The notes under the pieces are model-generated. The model was not told the origin of the DNA, ran no database searches, and saw only the letters and a program-made list of their open reading frames with translations. Shown one piece after another: positions 1 through 11,836 of a stretch of DNA of 64,000 bases (the first letter of the stretch is position 1; each line of letters begins with the position of its first letter). Made by a program: the position numbers and the translations under genes. Source of the DNA: Pycnopodia helianthoides (lineage: Eukaryota > Echinodermata > Asteroidea > Forcipulatida > Asteriidae); contig CM063254.1 in assembly GCA_032158295.1 (NCBI GenBank), positions 18,428,147 through 18,492,146 on the forward strand. Reading direction: 5' to 3'.

Positions 1-1050
1 TAATTTCATATATGCAATAGGGAAACTATTTGTGCATAGTCCACGTAACCTCTGTTTACAAAAAGTGTGGCCTTGTACATTCCAGGGTATGAATGGCAGG
101 CAAGATACCACACTTGTCATAAGGACAATTTTATATTTTGTGTCATAATTTCCACATAAATACAAGAGTTATAAAAAAAAATAACAGCTGAACAAGTTTT
201 GAGATGCGCCCCCTTTCTTCCAATCAAAAGTTGATAAAAATCAGACAGTGCAACCTCAAAGAAATATACATTTCCATGTGTTCTTCCATTGGGATGTGTA
301 CAAATCTAGCCTGTAGGAACTCCAGGATCTATAGACAAGTGATGTCACAGGTCTATTGAGTACAAAGTGGACGCGTTTCCCTGAAGTGAAGCGGTTTGGG
401 GGTGGGGTTCCAGATTCGTGTATTACACCCATAGATGCAGACAGTGTGTTTTCCCATTAGCATCACTGTACATACCCAAACCGAGGCTGAAGGAGTAGAG
501 TAGTCTGTCCCTGTATTGAGTGTTAGCTTTATAACTGTGATTGCACACAGGGGATACGACGAAGACGCATTCCGTAGCCGTGATGGCACTGGGATTGAAA
601 ATCACACCGCCAGCCCGATCCGTTAATCGCATAACCCTCGCCCAGACCGCAAGTTTTCCCGCGATCGACTTGCATTCTTGGGCCATTTTTTCCACTCGTC
701 TGGTATGCAATCAACTATTTTGCAAATTACTACGGCAAAAATGAAAATATTAGTGTGTGGTATAACGATTATGCTGGAGTGGCTGTGATTTGGTTAGCTC
801 TAAAAGCAATAAGTCCATACCATCTGCCGATTTGACGCACACAATTAAAGAGATAAACATGACTTTGACCTAAATATGAGTTTATCAAAACACTTGCAAT
901 AAGTTTCACCAAGAGTAAGTATAAGTGCGCTAACGTGGCCTATTTACATACTGTTCACATACTGCTTACTGTGCGATTTTCAGTTAGTTATGTTTTCATT
1001 GTTAACAACATGAAATGATGGGTAAGGTGTTACCTACGGACCTACAGAAA
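1..1050. other. non-coding stretch, nothing recognised
   Basis: AT-rich sequence without splice-bounded frames. It lies inside the presumed K2P intron downstream of the 8.7 kb exon. I searched it by eye for the second K2P exon and saw none. Confidence 0.5.
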
Positions 1051-1054
1051 TGCC

Positions 1055-1265
1055 ATACCACTTGTCCAGATATCAAGGTAATTTATCAGTCGACAAGTCG
1101 ACTTTACTGAAAACTACCATGTCGACTTGTCATGATAACATGTCTCACCAAGTCGACTTACTGAAACTAAGATGTCGACTTGTCCTGATACCAAGTCGTC
1201 TTCGCGAGATATAATTATCGCAACAAGTCGTCGACTTCTTTTGGTTCAGTGAGTCGTCTTGTTGT
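1055..1265. repeat. AAGTCGACTT palindrome-rich repeat
   Basis: The 10-bp palindrome AAGTCGACTT or its half ATGTCGACTTG recurs about six times in 200 bases with CTGAAA and TGATA spacers. It resembles an inverted-repeat or foldback remnant. Confidence 0.5.
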
Positions 1266-1283
1266 ATGTCACTGCTGTGACAC

Positions 1284-1467
1284 AGGTTCATAGAGCTGCT
1301 GAAAGTAGAAAATATAGATTGAACATTTTCTGCTGAGCAAAAATTACCAGGAAACCAGTAATACAGATAGTACATATGACATGGTATCTTGGCTGGTAAC
1401 CTTGTTCTGGTTAAGCATAAATTTGTTGTGCCTAGCTACTTTCATGTCCTTAAGCAGCTCTATGCCT
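1284..1467. repeat. MITE-like element, TCATAGAGCTGCT family
   Basis: It starts GGTTCATAGAGCTGCT and ends TTAAGCAGCTCTATG, with internal GATACCAGT/CTGGTAACCTT and AGCATAA...TTTGTTGTGC blocks. It shares all of these with the copies at 39069 and 39254, but its outer GGGCCC ends are lost. Confidence 0.7.
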
Positions 1468-2073
1468 CGGAGATCCATAGTTACGCAATATCGTAAGCAT
1501 GCCTTATACTCAACTTTGCCGTACACCTTCAGCCACGAGTCACATTTCAACATTCAACAGTCTGACCCTTGTCGTCATCACATACATCCCAGCATTACGA
1601 TATGGAACTTTACGAGTCTCGGGTATTTTACGGTATGGAATAATTGTCTAAACATTCAACATGAAGCACATTCATTCTCATGAATCACCCGTAATGATGT
1701 CTCCATCACCCGGGTGTAATGTTAGCAATGTTGGTAGAGTGCTCGGTCACGGGGTCTTCGTCGTTGATTACTTTGAGAGGAGACTATGTGGTAGGGTCAA
1801 AGTGCAATAGACCTATTATATAGTCGTGGCATATAGCTAAACAGGGAAAGAAGTTTTGTCTCATGGGGAATAGACACATCAGCTTCAAATGGATGAATGT
1901 TCAATGTGCAATGGGCTCTTCGTCGTTGACGGCGTCTACCTTGAATGGAGACTAGGGGAATGGTAAGGTCAAAGTTCACTGATTTAGCTACACAGTGCAT
2001 GGAAAGCAGTTTAGTTTTCAGTACTGTTTGGGAATGGTATATACAACTTCAATATAATGATTGTATACGAGTG

Positions 2074-2367
2074 CAATGGGAGGATCAACAAGCCAAATGG
2101 GAGGGGCCACAAGCCAAATAGAAGGGGCCACAAGCCAAATGGGAGGGGCCACAAGCCAAATGGGAGGGGCCACAGCCAATGGGAGGGCACAAGCAATAGA
2201 AGGGGCCACAAGCCAAATGGGAGGGCCAAGCAAATAGAGGCCACAAGCAAATGGGAGGGGCCACAAGCCAAATGGGAGGGGCCACAAGCCAAATAGAAGG
2301 GGCCACAAGCAAATGGAGGGGCCACAAGCCAAATAGAAGGGCCACAAGCCAAATGGGAGGGGCCACA
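2074..2367 (+). repeat. 21-bp tandem array
   Basis: About 13-14 copies of a 21-bp unit, ACAAGCCAAATGGGAGGGGCC, with AAATAGAAGG variants. The array is bordered by related unique sequence: GTTGACGG...AATGGAGACTAGGGG occurs both before it (from 1925) and after it (from 2370). Because 21 is a multiple of three, open frames of about 110 codons run through it on both strands. They are by-products. Confidence 0.9.
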
Positions 2368-3117
2368 TCGTTGACGGTGATTAAATGGAGACTAGGGGAA
2401 GGGTCAAAGTTCACTAGACCTAGTTATTGCTTATCAGATACAAAGGAAAAACAGTTTTGTTTCACCATAGAGCAACCTTGCTCTATGGTTTTACTAACTG
2501 GGGATTGGTATGTTACCGAAATGTTAACATGGGACTAGGCCAAATCACGTGCCCGTTTGTTGCAGAATGATGTGTAATTTGGTATAACACGCTTGTGGCC
2601 ACTCTGTGACAAAAATATCAGTACTTCACGGTTACCTTTAGCCACACAGAGGGTAAAGTTAACTTAATTTCATCCATTTTTTTCTAACCTGACCACAATT
2701 TGCATATTGCATTGTTGCTTTTCCCACGCCATGCATCGTGTGTGAATACCGCTGCGAAACATTCTAAATAGAGTACCGCATCGAGGCTAAGTTAATAGCA
2801 CTATTACTACACGGGTTCGTAGAAAGTGGTATCCTTTACATGAACTCACGGCATATTTAAAACTCCAGGCATAAGAAGTGTCTGCTGCGGTAAACGATGT
2901 CCCTTTAACCTCGTCCCCCCCCCCTCAACCCCGGGTATCTGGTATCAAGAACAAAGATGTTACCAGAGGATGAGGAGTGCAGTCAGAAAGGCGCAATGAA
3001 CGACAAGCGCTCACCTTTCGTCAACTCACAGCACCCGCCAATTATTTTAAATTACCTGTCAGCCGTTAACAGAGATGGAAAACGCACGCCGGGGAAAAAA
3101 TGCACTGAACTGCAGTG

Positions 3118-3261
3118 GCCGTTTTCGAAACCGCGGAATAAGCTTGGGCTCTGTCAGGTTTAATATCCGGAAAGCGCAATGTGCTTTCCGTACGGGGCTT
3201 TGAACTGTTCGCCGGATCCCCAAGCCGGAGCCCAAGTCCAAGTCGCGGTTTCGAAAACGGC
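3118..3261. repeat. 144-bp inverted-repeat element
   Basis: The 18-bp termini GCCGTTTTCGAAACCGCG (3118-3135) and its exact complement (3244-3261) flank an inner dyad CGGAAAGC...GCTTTCCG. The TTTCGAAA core also recurs in the satellite at 34690-35095. No transposase is present, so it is a non-autonomous element. Confidence 0.75.
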
Positions 3262-4074
3262 ATGTATTATAATTAGTATAAGCTTGCAACGTTTTTGGAT
3301 TAAAAACGGCAGTGAGTCTCAAAGCCCGAGGACCCCTAAACCGCGATTTCGAAAAGATATCGGAGATGTCGAATGAATCAAAATGAACAGTTGCGGCTGA
3401 ATTTTTGAAACGCCGTGGGGAGATAACGGGTCGATATAATTAGCAGATCAATGAACTGCTCTCTCACCGAAGTCTGCCAAAGACATCAAACTCGTTTGCC
3501 GCATGTTTTTTTGTTACCTCAGCTTTTTAAACTAAAACGTCACAGCTATTTTAACGCGGCTAGATCTTAGGTTAAAACATGACACATACGTAACTATTGT
3601 GACCAGAGCTCGATTTCGCAAAGAGCTAAAATTGATCTTAAGATTGTATCAATCTTAATTGCTAAGCAAGGTGTGATGTCACTATATACGAATCACTAAG
3701 ATTCGTCTTATACGGGTTGCGAATATCAGGCCGTGTCCGAACAAGCCGTTTGCGAGTTTGGTTTGAATATTGTCTCTGGTACAAAAACTTGCTTAGTCAC
3801 AAGTTACCGCTTCAATTTGAAAGCGCCCATAATTTGTTCTACACTATGCAGAGCTTCTTCCAAATTATAACATAAATTTTACGAGACAGATATAGCACCC
3901 TGATAACTGTTTACGCAAAAACTGAATGCAGCCTACCACGTGCCAGAAAAACAACGGCGTACCCCTTGAGTGGTCAAGGTACGTTTTCTAAAAGCTGTTT
4001 GTCGATCCCAACAATAAGGTACAAACTTAATGTGATTTTGTTATATCTTTGGGACTGCCTGGAACTGGTGGTCT

Positions 4075-4510
4075 GTTGGTTTTTGTCAACGTATAAAATG
4101 CTGATTTAAAGGCAAAGTTATCAAGAAAGATACAATAAAAGCCACATGTGAAAGTTTCAGCTGAATACAGTGTCTGCTTGCTGAGAAAACAGCCAAAACC
4201 TGCAACGGTATTTTCACACGAACGTCGAATTTATCCAAGTTTAGCGAGGGGACAGCGGGTACCAACCTCATCTCTGCCCGCAGCATTCGCGAACGGACAC
4301 CAACCCCCAGAAATCTGAGAGACGATCACGTGCATGATGAATCGTTTCTCAGATTCAAATGTTTTGGGTGAACAAATTATCCAAACCATATCACTTCGAA
4401 GGGAATCCTTTCTCAAAATAGTTTATACTATCAACAGCTGGAGTGCCTCTCATCTCACCAAGTATGTTTTTAATAGTCATCAACTTTTTGGAGTATTTAC
4501 CAATCTATTA
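4075..4510 (+). mobile_element. TTAA-family MITE T4, left end degraded
   Basis: Related throughout to 23856-24299: GTCAACGTA.AATGC, GTGAAAGTTTCAGCTGAA, CGAACGGACACCA, an imperfect palindrome of TCTGAGAAACG type in the centre, and TAGTTTATACTATCAACAGC near the right end. It contains no gene. Open frames inside it are shared by the other copies and are not coding. Confidence 0.75.
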
Positions 4511-5280
4511 TGTCTCTACCTCTAGGTTTCCTCGCATGTAACATGGCCATGACGTATAAACACTCGATAAGGCTCGATCTTCAGCAAGCACATTGTTTAT
4601 TTTCACATAAATACCACGTGTATCTCTTCTCTGGGAACTGGAGTCCAAAAACAAATGGTCAGTTTACAATAACTAAGACAAATGATGACGTCAATATTCT
4701 CGCGCCAACAGATACCCCGTAACTTTGTATCTGTTTTTTTACGCACCTTAGCCTAACACGTGTTTATCAGAAAGATTGCATGTTTATCGCACACCCCCTT
4801 GGGCAAATAAACATTATTGTGGTAGGGCTTTAGCGCTCAGAAATAATCCACAGTAGAGAGTGACAGATGGTCCCTGAAAATAAATAATTGCAGAGAGTGG
4901 AAAGTGGCAAAGAATCGTCCAGTTGAATAAGGTTTGCCTCTTTTTTTAAATCGAAATCAGTGCTGATCAAAATTATGCAGTTTACAAGACTCGAGCTGAC
5001 AGTAAAAGCTATACGCGGCTAAGGCGTGCCGTGGAAGAGCGCTCTGGTGCACCGGAAGTTTTGTAATCTTGATTCTCGACTGGAAATATACTCGGACTCA
5101 CATTTTAAGTACTCGTGGCCTTATACGCGAGTTAATGCAAAGAATGGACGAAATCAAGCTCTGCAAAAAGTTAAATTGACAATGTCTGGGATGGAAAGAT
5201 AATGATCATAACTAACAAACAGTGTCATCTAGAAATTTGTCCCCAAATGATCCTAATTTTGCAGTATTTTTGTTTAGCCG

Positions 5281-6180
5281 TACTCGTATTCGGAGATCCA
5301 AGTATACTTGGTACTCGGAGATCCAAGTACTTGGTACTTGGAGATCCAAGTACTTGGTACTCGAAGATCCAAGTACTTGGTGCTCGGGAGATCCAAGTAC
5401 TTGGTACTCGGAGATCCAAGTACTTGGTACTCCGAGTACCAAGCACTTGGTACTCGGGAGATCCAAGTACTTGGTACTCGGAGATCCAAGTACTTGGTAC
5501 TCGGGAGATCCAAGTACTTGGTACTCGAAGATCCAAGTACTTGGTACTCGGGAGATCCAAGTGCTTGGTACTCGGAGATCCAAGTACTTGGTACTCGGAG
5601 ATCAAGTACTTGGTACTCGGGAGATCCAAGTACTTGGTACTCGGAGATCCAAGTACTGGTACTCGGAGATTCAAATACCTGGTACTCGGGGATCCAAGTA
5701 CTTGGTACTCGGAGATCCAACTACCTGGTACTCGGAGATCCAAGTACTTGGTACTCGGAGATCCAAGTACCTGGTACTCGAAGATCCAAGTACTTGGTGC
5801 TCGGAGATCCAAGTACTTGGTACTCGGAGATCCAAGTACCTGGTACTCGAAGATCCAAGTACTTGGTGCTCGGAGATCCAAGTACTTGGTACTTGGAGAT
5901 CTAAGTACTTGGTACTCGGAGATCCAAGTACTTGGTACTCGGGAGATCCAAGTACTTGGTACTCGGGAGATCTAAGTACTTTGTACTCGGGAGATCTAAG
6001 TACTTGGTACTCGGGAGATCCAAGTACTTGGTACTCGGAGATCCAAATACCTGGTACTCGGAGATCCAAGTACTTGGTACTCGGACATCCACGTACTTAG
6101 TACTCGAGGATCCAAGTGCTTCATACTCAGACATCCAAGTGCTTGGTACTCGATTTTCCAAGTACTTGGAACTCGGCTGT
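5281..6180. repeat. palindromic 23/24-bp satellite array
   Basis: About 38 copies of CTCGGAGATCCAAGTACTTGGTA, each containing the perfect 12-bp palindrome CCAAGTACTTGG. Single-base indels (GGGAG versus GGAG) and point variants such as ACCTGG or GTGCTTGG mark individual copies. Degenerate units continue to about 6290. Frames of 200-290 codons on both strands exist only because the unit lacks stops. Confidence 0.97.
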
Positions 6181-6291
6181 TGGACTCCGTATTCGGATAT
6201 CAGGATAGTACAATCTTGTGCTCGTACTCGAAGACCGAAGTACTACGTGATCGAGTACTACTCGGTCACCCTGTAGTACTCGATACTCGAC

Positions 6292-7334
6292 TAAAAAGTA
6301 CTTCATTACAACACCATCATAACTTTATCAAATACTAGCTTTCGACTGCAAGAATCCATACAGAAAATCTCATCCCTTACACAAAAGTAACGAAGATCAC
6401 TCGAGGTGCTATCAAGAACGCAATAACTTCAAAAGACAACCCGAAAGTGTTTATCTAGGGAGCTGTCACCATCATAAATCTCACTCCCGCGTCCACGTTG
6501 CCTTTGACAGTGGAGCTCAAAATGCCCTGACAAACAAGACATCTCCTGCCCTCACACCCTCCAAAAGCCCTCAACCGCAGCCTTCGGGGCAGGTGAGGTG
6601 ATTTGTCAGAATTAACGAGCATCGCGTAAAAGGTTAAGATTGTCGTGTGACATGCTCAAGATTGTAAATGAAACCGCAATAGAACAAAAAACATTCATAA
6701 ATCAATGGGAAAGTGGCTTCATTATTATTATTTTAAAAACATTTTTTTTTATTACAAATTATGTGGAAAGGAAAGTGTTCAGACTGCAACTGCCTGCTGC
6801 TAAATAAATACTATTTTACTTTTTAAAAACATGGTCTCTGGAACAAAGATCTAGCAGAATAAGAACATTTTGAAGTGCTATTTTGAATGTAGGCTTGGTT
6901 TAATTTTTTTTATTTATTTATTTTATTTTTTTGGGGGGGGGGGTAATCGAGCGAGCAATGTGAATAAATAATTGTATTCAACAATTTTATTTCATGGGAG
7001 CTTTTGTGTTCATTCTGTTTTCTTAATCTGCAGGCAACGTCCCTATTGGTATGAGGTCAGCACGTGGGGGGTAATGTTCAGAAAGCTTGTTTACAAGATC
7101 GACAAAATTATTATGACAATGCTTTCCCCCTGATCTCGCAACTTCTAAATGGCAACTAGTCTTTCCTGTAGACAGGCGTAGAATTCCTTGCACGGCGTCT
7201 TGGGGATTTGTAAGGACAGCTGATGCCGGCCTCTCAGCAGTGAAGTCTCGTCAGTCTTGTCTGAGATGTCGTTTACGGATACAGTTTTGTCTCGTGCGTG
7301 GGTATAACAAAAATTTTGTTTTACAACCGCTGAC
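6292..7334. other. non-coding stretch with homopolymer runs
   Basis: No gene seen. It contains AT-rich low-complexity tracts and a T-rich run followed by a G run near 6900-6945. Confidence 0.5.
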
Positions 7335-7729
7335 TTAAAGGAACATTACAGAATTGGTTTTGCTAACAAAACAGTTGCTGACAGTGTAAGCACTTTATGT
7401 AATCCACCATATACATAAACTGACCAACCTGTAAAAGTTTGAGATCGATCGGCCATCTGGGTCACGAGAAAATAGTGGAAAACCGATTACACATTTGCAT
7501 GAAATCATATAGATTCAACAAATGAATAAAACGCTCACTGAGCGATAAACTCCAATCGGAAAATTAGTTTATTAATTTCTCAACAAATATGGCATTTCAG
7601 ACAGAAATATTTCAAGGGATGTTTTCTACTATCATCATCATCATTAGACCGTGTAAGTTTTATGTAAATCTGTGATCAAAAAGTATATTTTACAAGTTTT
7701 TTCTTACCAATTCTGTAATGTTCCTTTAA
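7335..7729 (+). mobile_element. TTAA-family MITE T1, complete
   Basis: Flanked by TTAA at both ends, with near-perfect terminal inverted repeats AAAGGAACATTACAGAATTGG (left) and its complement (right). It is 395 bp including the TTAA copies and has no coding capacity. TTAA target duplication is typical of piggyBac-superfamily elements, so I infer a non-autonomous piggyBac-like element. Confidence 0.9.
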
Positions 7730-7966
7730 GCTAGATTGATTTCGCTAAATCCAAATCGAAGGGGACAACTCTAGAAAAGTCTGGGAATTTGACAAATGGT
7801 CTGTCGGTCAAAAATAGAGTGGGCCAATCAGCAGAAATGTCAATTAATGTTTGTCTTGTTGATGGCATAACGGCCCTGAGCTGGTTAGCGCCGTGGTGAT
7901 GCAATAATACTTAACTCTGTTGGGTAAATTTGGGGGGGGGGCGCTTGTGACTCCATCTTTATGCTC

Positions 7967-8135
7967 TTAAAGGTGGGGTCATCGTTTGGATTTTTGTCAA
8001 CGTAATGCTGATTTATAGGCAAAAGTTCAAGAGAGATGCAATGGCAGTCCCATGTGAAAGTTTCAGCTGCATACAGTGTCAACTTTGTTACAAACTTTGT
8101 TGAGAAAACAGCAAAAAAAAAAACTGTCACGTAGC
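7967..8135 (+). mobile_element. TTAA-family MITE T4, truncated
   Basis: The left part only: TTAAAGGTGGGGTCAT, GTCAACGTAATGCTGAT and GTGAAAGTTTCAGCTGCA match the start of the 23856 copy. It breaks off in an A-run near 8125. Confidence 0.75.
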
Positions 8136-8289
8136 ACACCACAGGATTTTTTGGACCTTACCTTTACCTACCCCCCCCCCCCGTAAGTATTATCAACACT
8201 AAAAACACGATGTGTTAAGTGGGCCCTTGTGGGCCATGCATGGGCAAACTTGCTGGAGAATGGGTGGGGCACATTGAATTAACAGTTTC

Positions 8290-8690
8290 AACATTGGGAA
8301 CACTTTGATTCGTGAATGGTTCGTCTCAGAAGTGTGTTAATACCCGGGATTTGGAACACTTATAGTGTTCAATAAGAACACCGTATGTTCTGATGGTTCT
8401 AATTGGAACACACTACGAGTTCCACATAGGAACGCTTCACTTGGAACACTCCATTTGCTCAATCATTTTACTGAGTGTTCTAAGGGGTTTTAAGGGTGAT
8501 CTAATTGGAACACACTACGAGTTCCAAAGAGGAATGCTTCATTTGGAACATTCCTTTTACGTTAAACTGGAGCATCGGAAAGATACAGAAGTGTTCCGGG
8601 TCCCATGTTAGGAACGCGGAATGGCGTTCCAGAACGGCGTTCCGAACGACGTTCGGGAACGCAGGGCATCTCAAACAGACTGAGGAGCGT
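8290..8690. repeat. cluster of GGAACAC inverted repeats
   Basis: Dense GAACAC/GTGTTC and GGAACG/CGTTCC words in inverted pairs, for example GAACACTTATAGTGTTC near 8353, AGAACACCGTATGTTCT near 8377 and GGAACGC...GCGTTCC near 8612. A block with ATTGGAACACACTACGAGTT occurs twice (about 8400 and 8502). It lies in the first intron, just past the K2P donor. Confidence 0.65.
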
Positions 8691-8744
8691 TCCGCACAGG
8701 AAAGTATCACAGGTGCCCAAAGTAACATGTCCAACAATGCCTAC

Positions 8745-9212
8745 CTATTGTGCTAATCACCGTGCAGGAGAAGAACAGTGCCCCCGTAAATGTCCACTTG
8801 ACCTTGCGCATGTGGGCCGGTCTGATGAATGACCCCGTCTCCAAGTCGTGACGATGGACGGCCAGTGTCGCCTTGGTTCTCCAATCCGTGTCGCTGTCCC
8901 CGTAGGACGACGTGACGTTCCACAGCGTGTCGATCAGCGTGTTCCGCTGTTGATGTACTCCGTGCGTTCCTGCCGGTAGATCTCGAACTCCGTCGGGTAC
9001 TCGAGGGCCTCGAAGACGGCCGCACCGATGCAGGCGTAGACAATGAGAGAGATGAAGAGAGCGGTGTAGGTCAGCGAGTAATGCTGGACCACCTTGCAGT
9101 AGTCTGGCCCCTCGTCGTAGTACTCCTCCATGACGGTTTCGCCCTGGTCATCTTCCCCCTCGGAACGCCCCGGGTTCTCCGGGTCGTTTGTCCGCCTCTC
9201 TCGGTCACCCAT
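8745..9212 (-). pseudogene. 5' exon of a second K2P potassium channel, with a one-base frameshift
   Basis: This exon is paralogous to the one at 49 kb. The ATG at 9212 has an in-frame TGA three codons upstream, which fixes the start. Frame 1 encodes an acidic N-terminus, TM1 (FISLIVYACIGAAVFEALE) and the cap start ERTEYIN. It then hits TGA at 8936-8934. The next frame resumes with QRNTLIDTLWNVT (a sequon) and runs through a cap to KWTFTGALFFSCTVISTIG, ending at donor G|GTAGGC (8744). The length is 468 nt. Adding one missing base near 8949 gives 469, which restores both the frame and the expected phase-1 end. The intact splice site and pore helix argue for a sequencing error, a polymorphism or a very young lesion rather than an old pseudogene. 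K2P identity is strong and the subtype is unknown. Confidence 0.85.
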
Positions 9213-11439
9213 CTTGGCTCACGGTCCGCGAGTCTCTTGGCTGTACTTTCGCTCAAAAATGGATAACAAATTCAGCTTCGTTGATTACAAAACTCAACAC
9301 ACATCCTGCAAAAACACAATGTTTCTCTGTTGCAGCATACTCCAAGGTTAGGCGATTATAGGTTGTAACAAAATGTTCAGTACAACTTAACTCAGTCCCA
9401 CCGCTCTCGCCAATCTGCCCAGTTTTCTCAAAGTTCCAATTCACTTTTCGCAACTTTCCTCTCGACTCCACTCTCAAAGTGCATTCCTCCCGTGATGCGT
9501 ATCCTCTACAAATCGAAACAAGTTGTCACCAAATACGGACACGGCACAACATCATTGCCATGATTTCAATGCCGGTGAAAAACCCAAATACCACGGCGCA
9601 ACTCTTTATCGAGCCTCGGCTCGTTGCTTGTTTTGGAGTATACGTCCACGCGAGTCCAGACAGCTGAAGACGGTTGGTGTTGGTGTGTGGAGAATACCGG
9701 ATGAATCATCACACAGACAAACTCATCATGTTTACCGGGGTACGGGATGATGCGTCTTACATCGTTCAAGTATATATTTAGATGCATTAGCTAAGCTAAC
9801 GAAATGTCGCATAGTCCGTGAATGAATGAACACCAAACTGATGACTACCACTTAAAAATGTTCCCCTGACCTGTGCATTACGAGGGCATCTTTTCAATGG
9901 TGTTCATCATGTACAGTCATTTGCTACGACTGTGTGACAACATCACCGTCTTTATATAATACTCTCACGGCCGTGGAAACCAGCTGGGTATAGATGCTAG
10001 CCTCGTCTCAAGCACCCGTTTGCGGTGTAACTCGATCTCCCCGTATACCGGGCACCGGTATGGTTTGTATGCGATTGGTCGGGTCGGAGATCAGACTCAG
10101 GGTTGCAAGCGCAGTCGGATGCTGACACGGGTCGGAGGCTACTGCTGGGTGGAGCTACCATGAGGCCTTATTGTACAACTGCCGGAGAGGTTTATTACGT
10201 CCAAGTGCGGATTGATCGAGTCGAAACGATTTCAAATAATCTGTGTCAGTGCTGAATAATTAGCTTGACCAGATTTTTTAACGAGGAGCTACAGCTCTCG
10301 CCATAGAATATCATTTCGTACAATCAGTCTTTCAACAAAGCATGTACGATTTGCTGTACTGATTGTACAACTCTTTAATCCAATGTAATAAGTTCAAACA
10401 CGCAATTGCCGTCTGCTTAAAGATGCTTGTTCGGTTTGGCACCAGTAGACACAGGACAGTTCACACAGCTCTGTGTTGCATACACTATGGAGACCACCTT
10501 TGTTTAGCATTGTTCTTAAACACTGTGTGGACGTGTGGAAGTCCACATAGTGTTTCAAGCCTCTACATTGTGTGAACCTCTTTTGTTCTCAGGTCCACAC
10601 TTCGTAAGTAACGCATATACAAGCTAACTCACCCATGGACTATTCCTAAATCAAGACCAAAAAAAAACCTCAGCTAAGAATTGACTGTACATTCACGACT
10701 TTGACCTTCTTGATTTACAGGAAAACGATAAGTGGATTACAGTTTTCTTCTATACTTTAAACCGAATAGGCTTGCTTCATTTCTTTAAAATGACGTCATC
10801 ACGTGAGACTGTGTCCTTAAGAAAGACACAGCTCTGTCACTCACAGACATTGCGTTTCCCTCACGCATAGATAGCACTGTAAACGAGGCTAGAATACGAA
10901 ATAGTCAGACACCCTCTTCCTAATGATGGGAGTAGGTGTTCGTTGTTATTATTGTATACGTGGAACACGACCATGCCTCCGTAATGAAGGTCTGCGTGCC
11001 GAGTAAACTTTGCACCAACATTTTGATATATTTTTTTCTCACAGAGCAGTCAGACGCCGTGCGTCTTTAAAGACTCTCCGCATCCTCGATTTGCTCATAG
11101 AGTTACTGTACTCCACTGAAGACGCTTAAAGGCATTGTTGACCTTAAGTGAAGGCCAAGCACGTAGGGTTCAAATGCCACCCACGACAGACGGCCGCACC
11201 GTGGTATACAGTTTCCCTGCCGTACACGAGGCTCCACGGGCCCCGTGGCTCTTCAGTCTGTTTTGGGGATGCGCTGCGTGAGCCGTGGGAGTTGTGAGGC
11301 ACACTGCAGGAGAGAAGTGTGCCGGTCACGCGTCGTGGTGTGCGCAACAGATGCTGATGATAAATTTAACTGGATTTAAAGGCGTTTTTATAAAGCTGCT
11401 CGCTACACACAGTTTTAAGCGCTGGTCCTTGCTCTTTGC
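9213..11439. other. 5' flank of the 8.7-kb K2P exon; no further gene seen
   Basis: Presumed leader or promoter region. It includes a small hairpin (AACACTGTGTGGAC at 10519-10532 with its near complement at 10541-10554) and no splice-bounded coding sequence. Confidence 0.4.
9951..9957 (-). promoter_or_regulatory. possible TATA box upstream of the 8.7-kb K2P exon
   Basis: On the minus strand ATTATATAAAG reads as a good TATA-type element, 739 bases upstream of the ATG at 9212. It is only a motif match. A start site here would imply a long 5' leader or an upstream non-coding exon. Confidence 0.2.
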
Positions 11440-11836
11440 TTAAAGGCAGGGTCATTAGATTGGTAAATACTCAAAAAATTTATGACCATAAAAACTTTCT
11501 CGATAAAAAGCACAGCAGCTGTTGATAGAATCATAGAGTAAGGAACAGTATAAACTAATTTTGAGGAAGGATTCCCTTCGAAGATGGTCTTTATGCTTTT
11601 TCACCCAAAAAACATTTGAAATCTGAGAAACGGTTCATGCATGAATCGTTTCTCAGATTTCTGAGGGTTGGTGTCCGTTCGCGAATGCTGCGGCCAGAGA
11701 TGCGGTTGGTACTCTTCTAACCCGTTGCCACCTCGCTAAACTTTCACATGTGACTTTTATTGCATCTGTCTGTATAATGTTGCCTATAAACAAGCATTAC
11801 GTCGAAGAAAGCAAATCAATCTATGACTGTGGTTAA
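11440..11836 (-). mobile_element. TTAA-family MITE T4, inverted copy
   Basis: Reverse orientation relative to 23856-24299, flanked by TTAA on both sides. The centre is a 42-bp near-perfect palindrome (11619-11660, one mismatched pair) built from AATCTGAGAAACG and its complement. Confidence 0.8.

Noticed and set aside
2011..2414. Gly/His/Lys/Pro-rich and Leu/Trp/Pro-rich frames of about 80-116 codons
   Set aside because: By-products of a 21-bp tandem repeat whose length is a multiple of three.
5202..6276. Overlapping open frames of 120-290 codons on both strands
   Set aside because: They are translations of the stop-free 23-bp satellite unit in every frame. No start context, splice signal or non-repetitive part.
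8753..9043. 96-codon Arg/Ser-rich frame on the minus strand
   Set aside because: Shadow frame of the K2P exon. Neither TM1 nor the pore helix is in this frame.
9951..9957. Firm call of a K2P core promoter
   Set aside because: Only a TATA-like word in AT-rich DNA. Kept as a low-confidence feature only.
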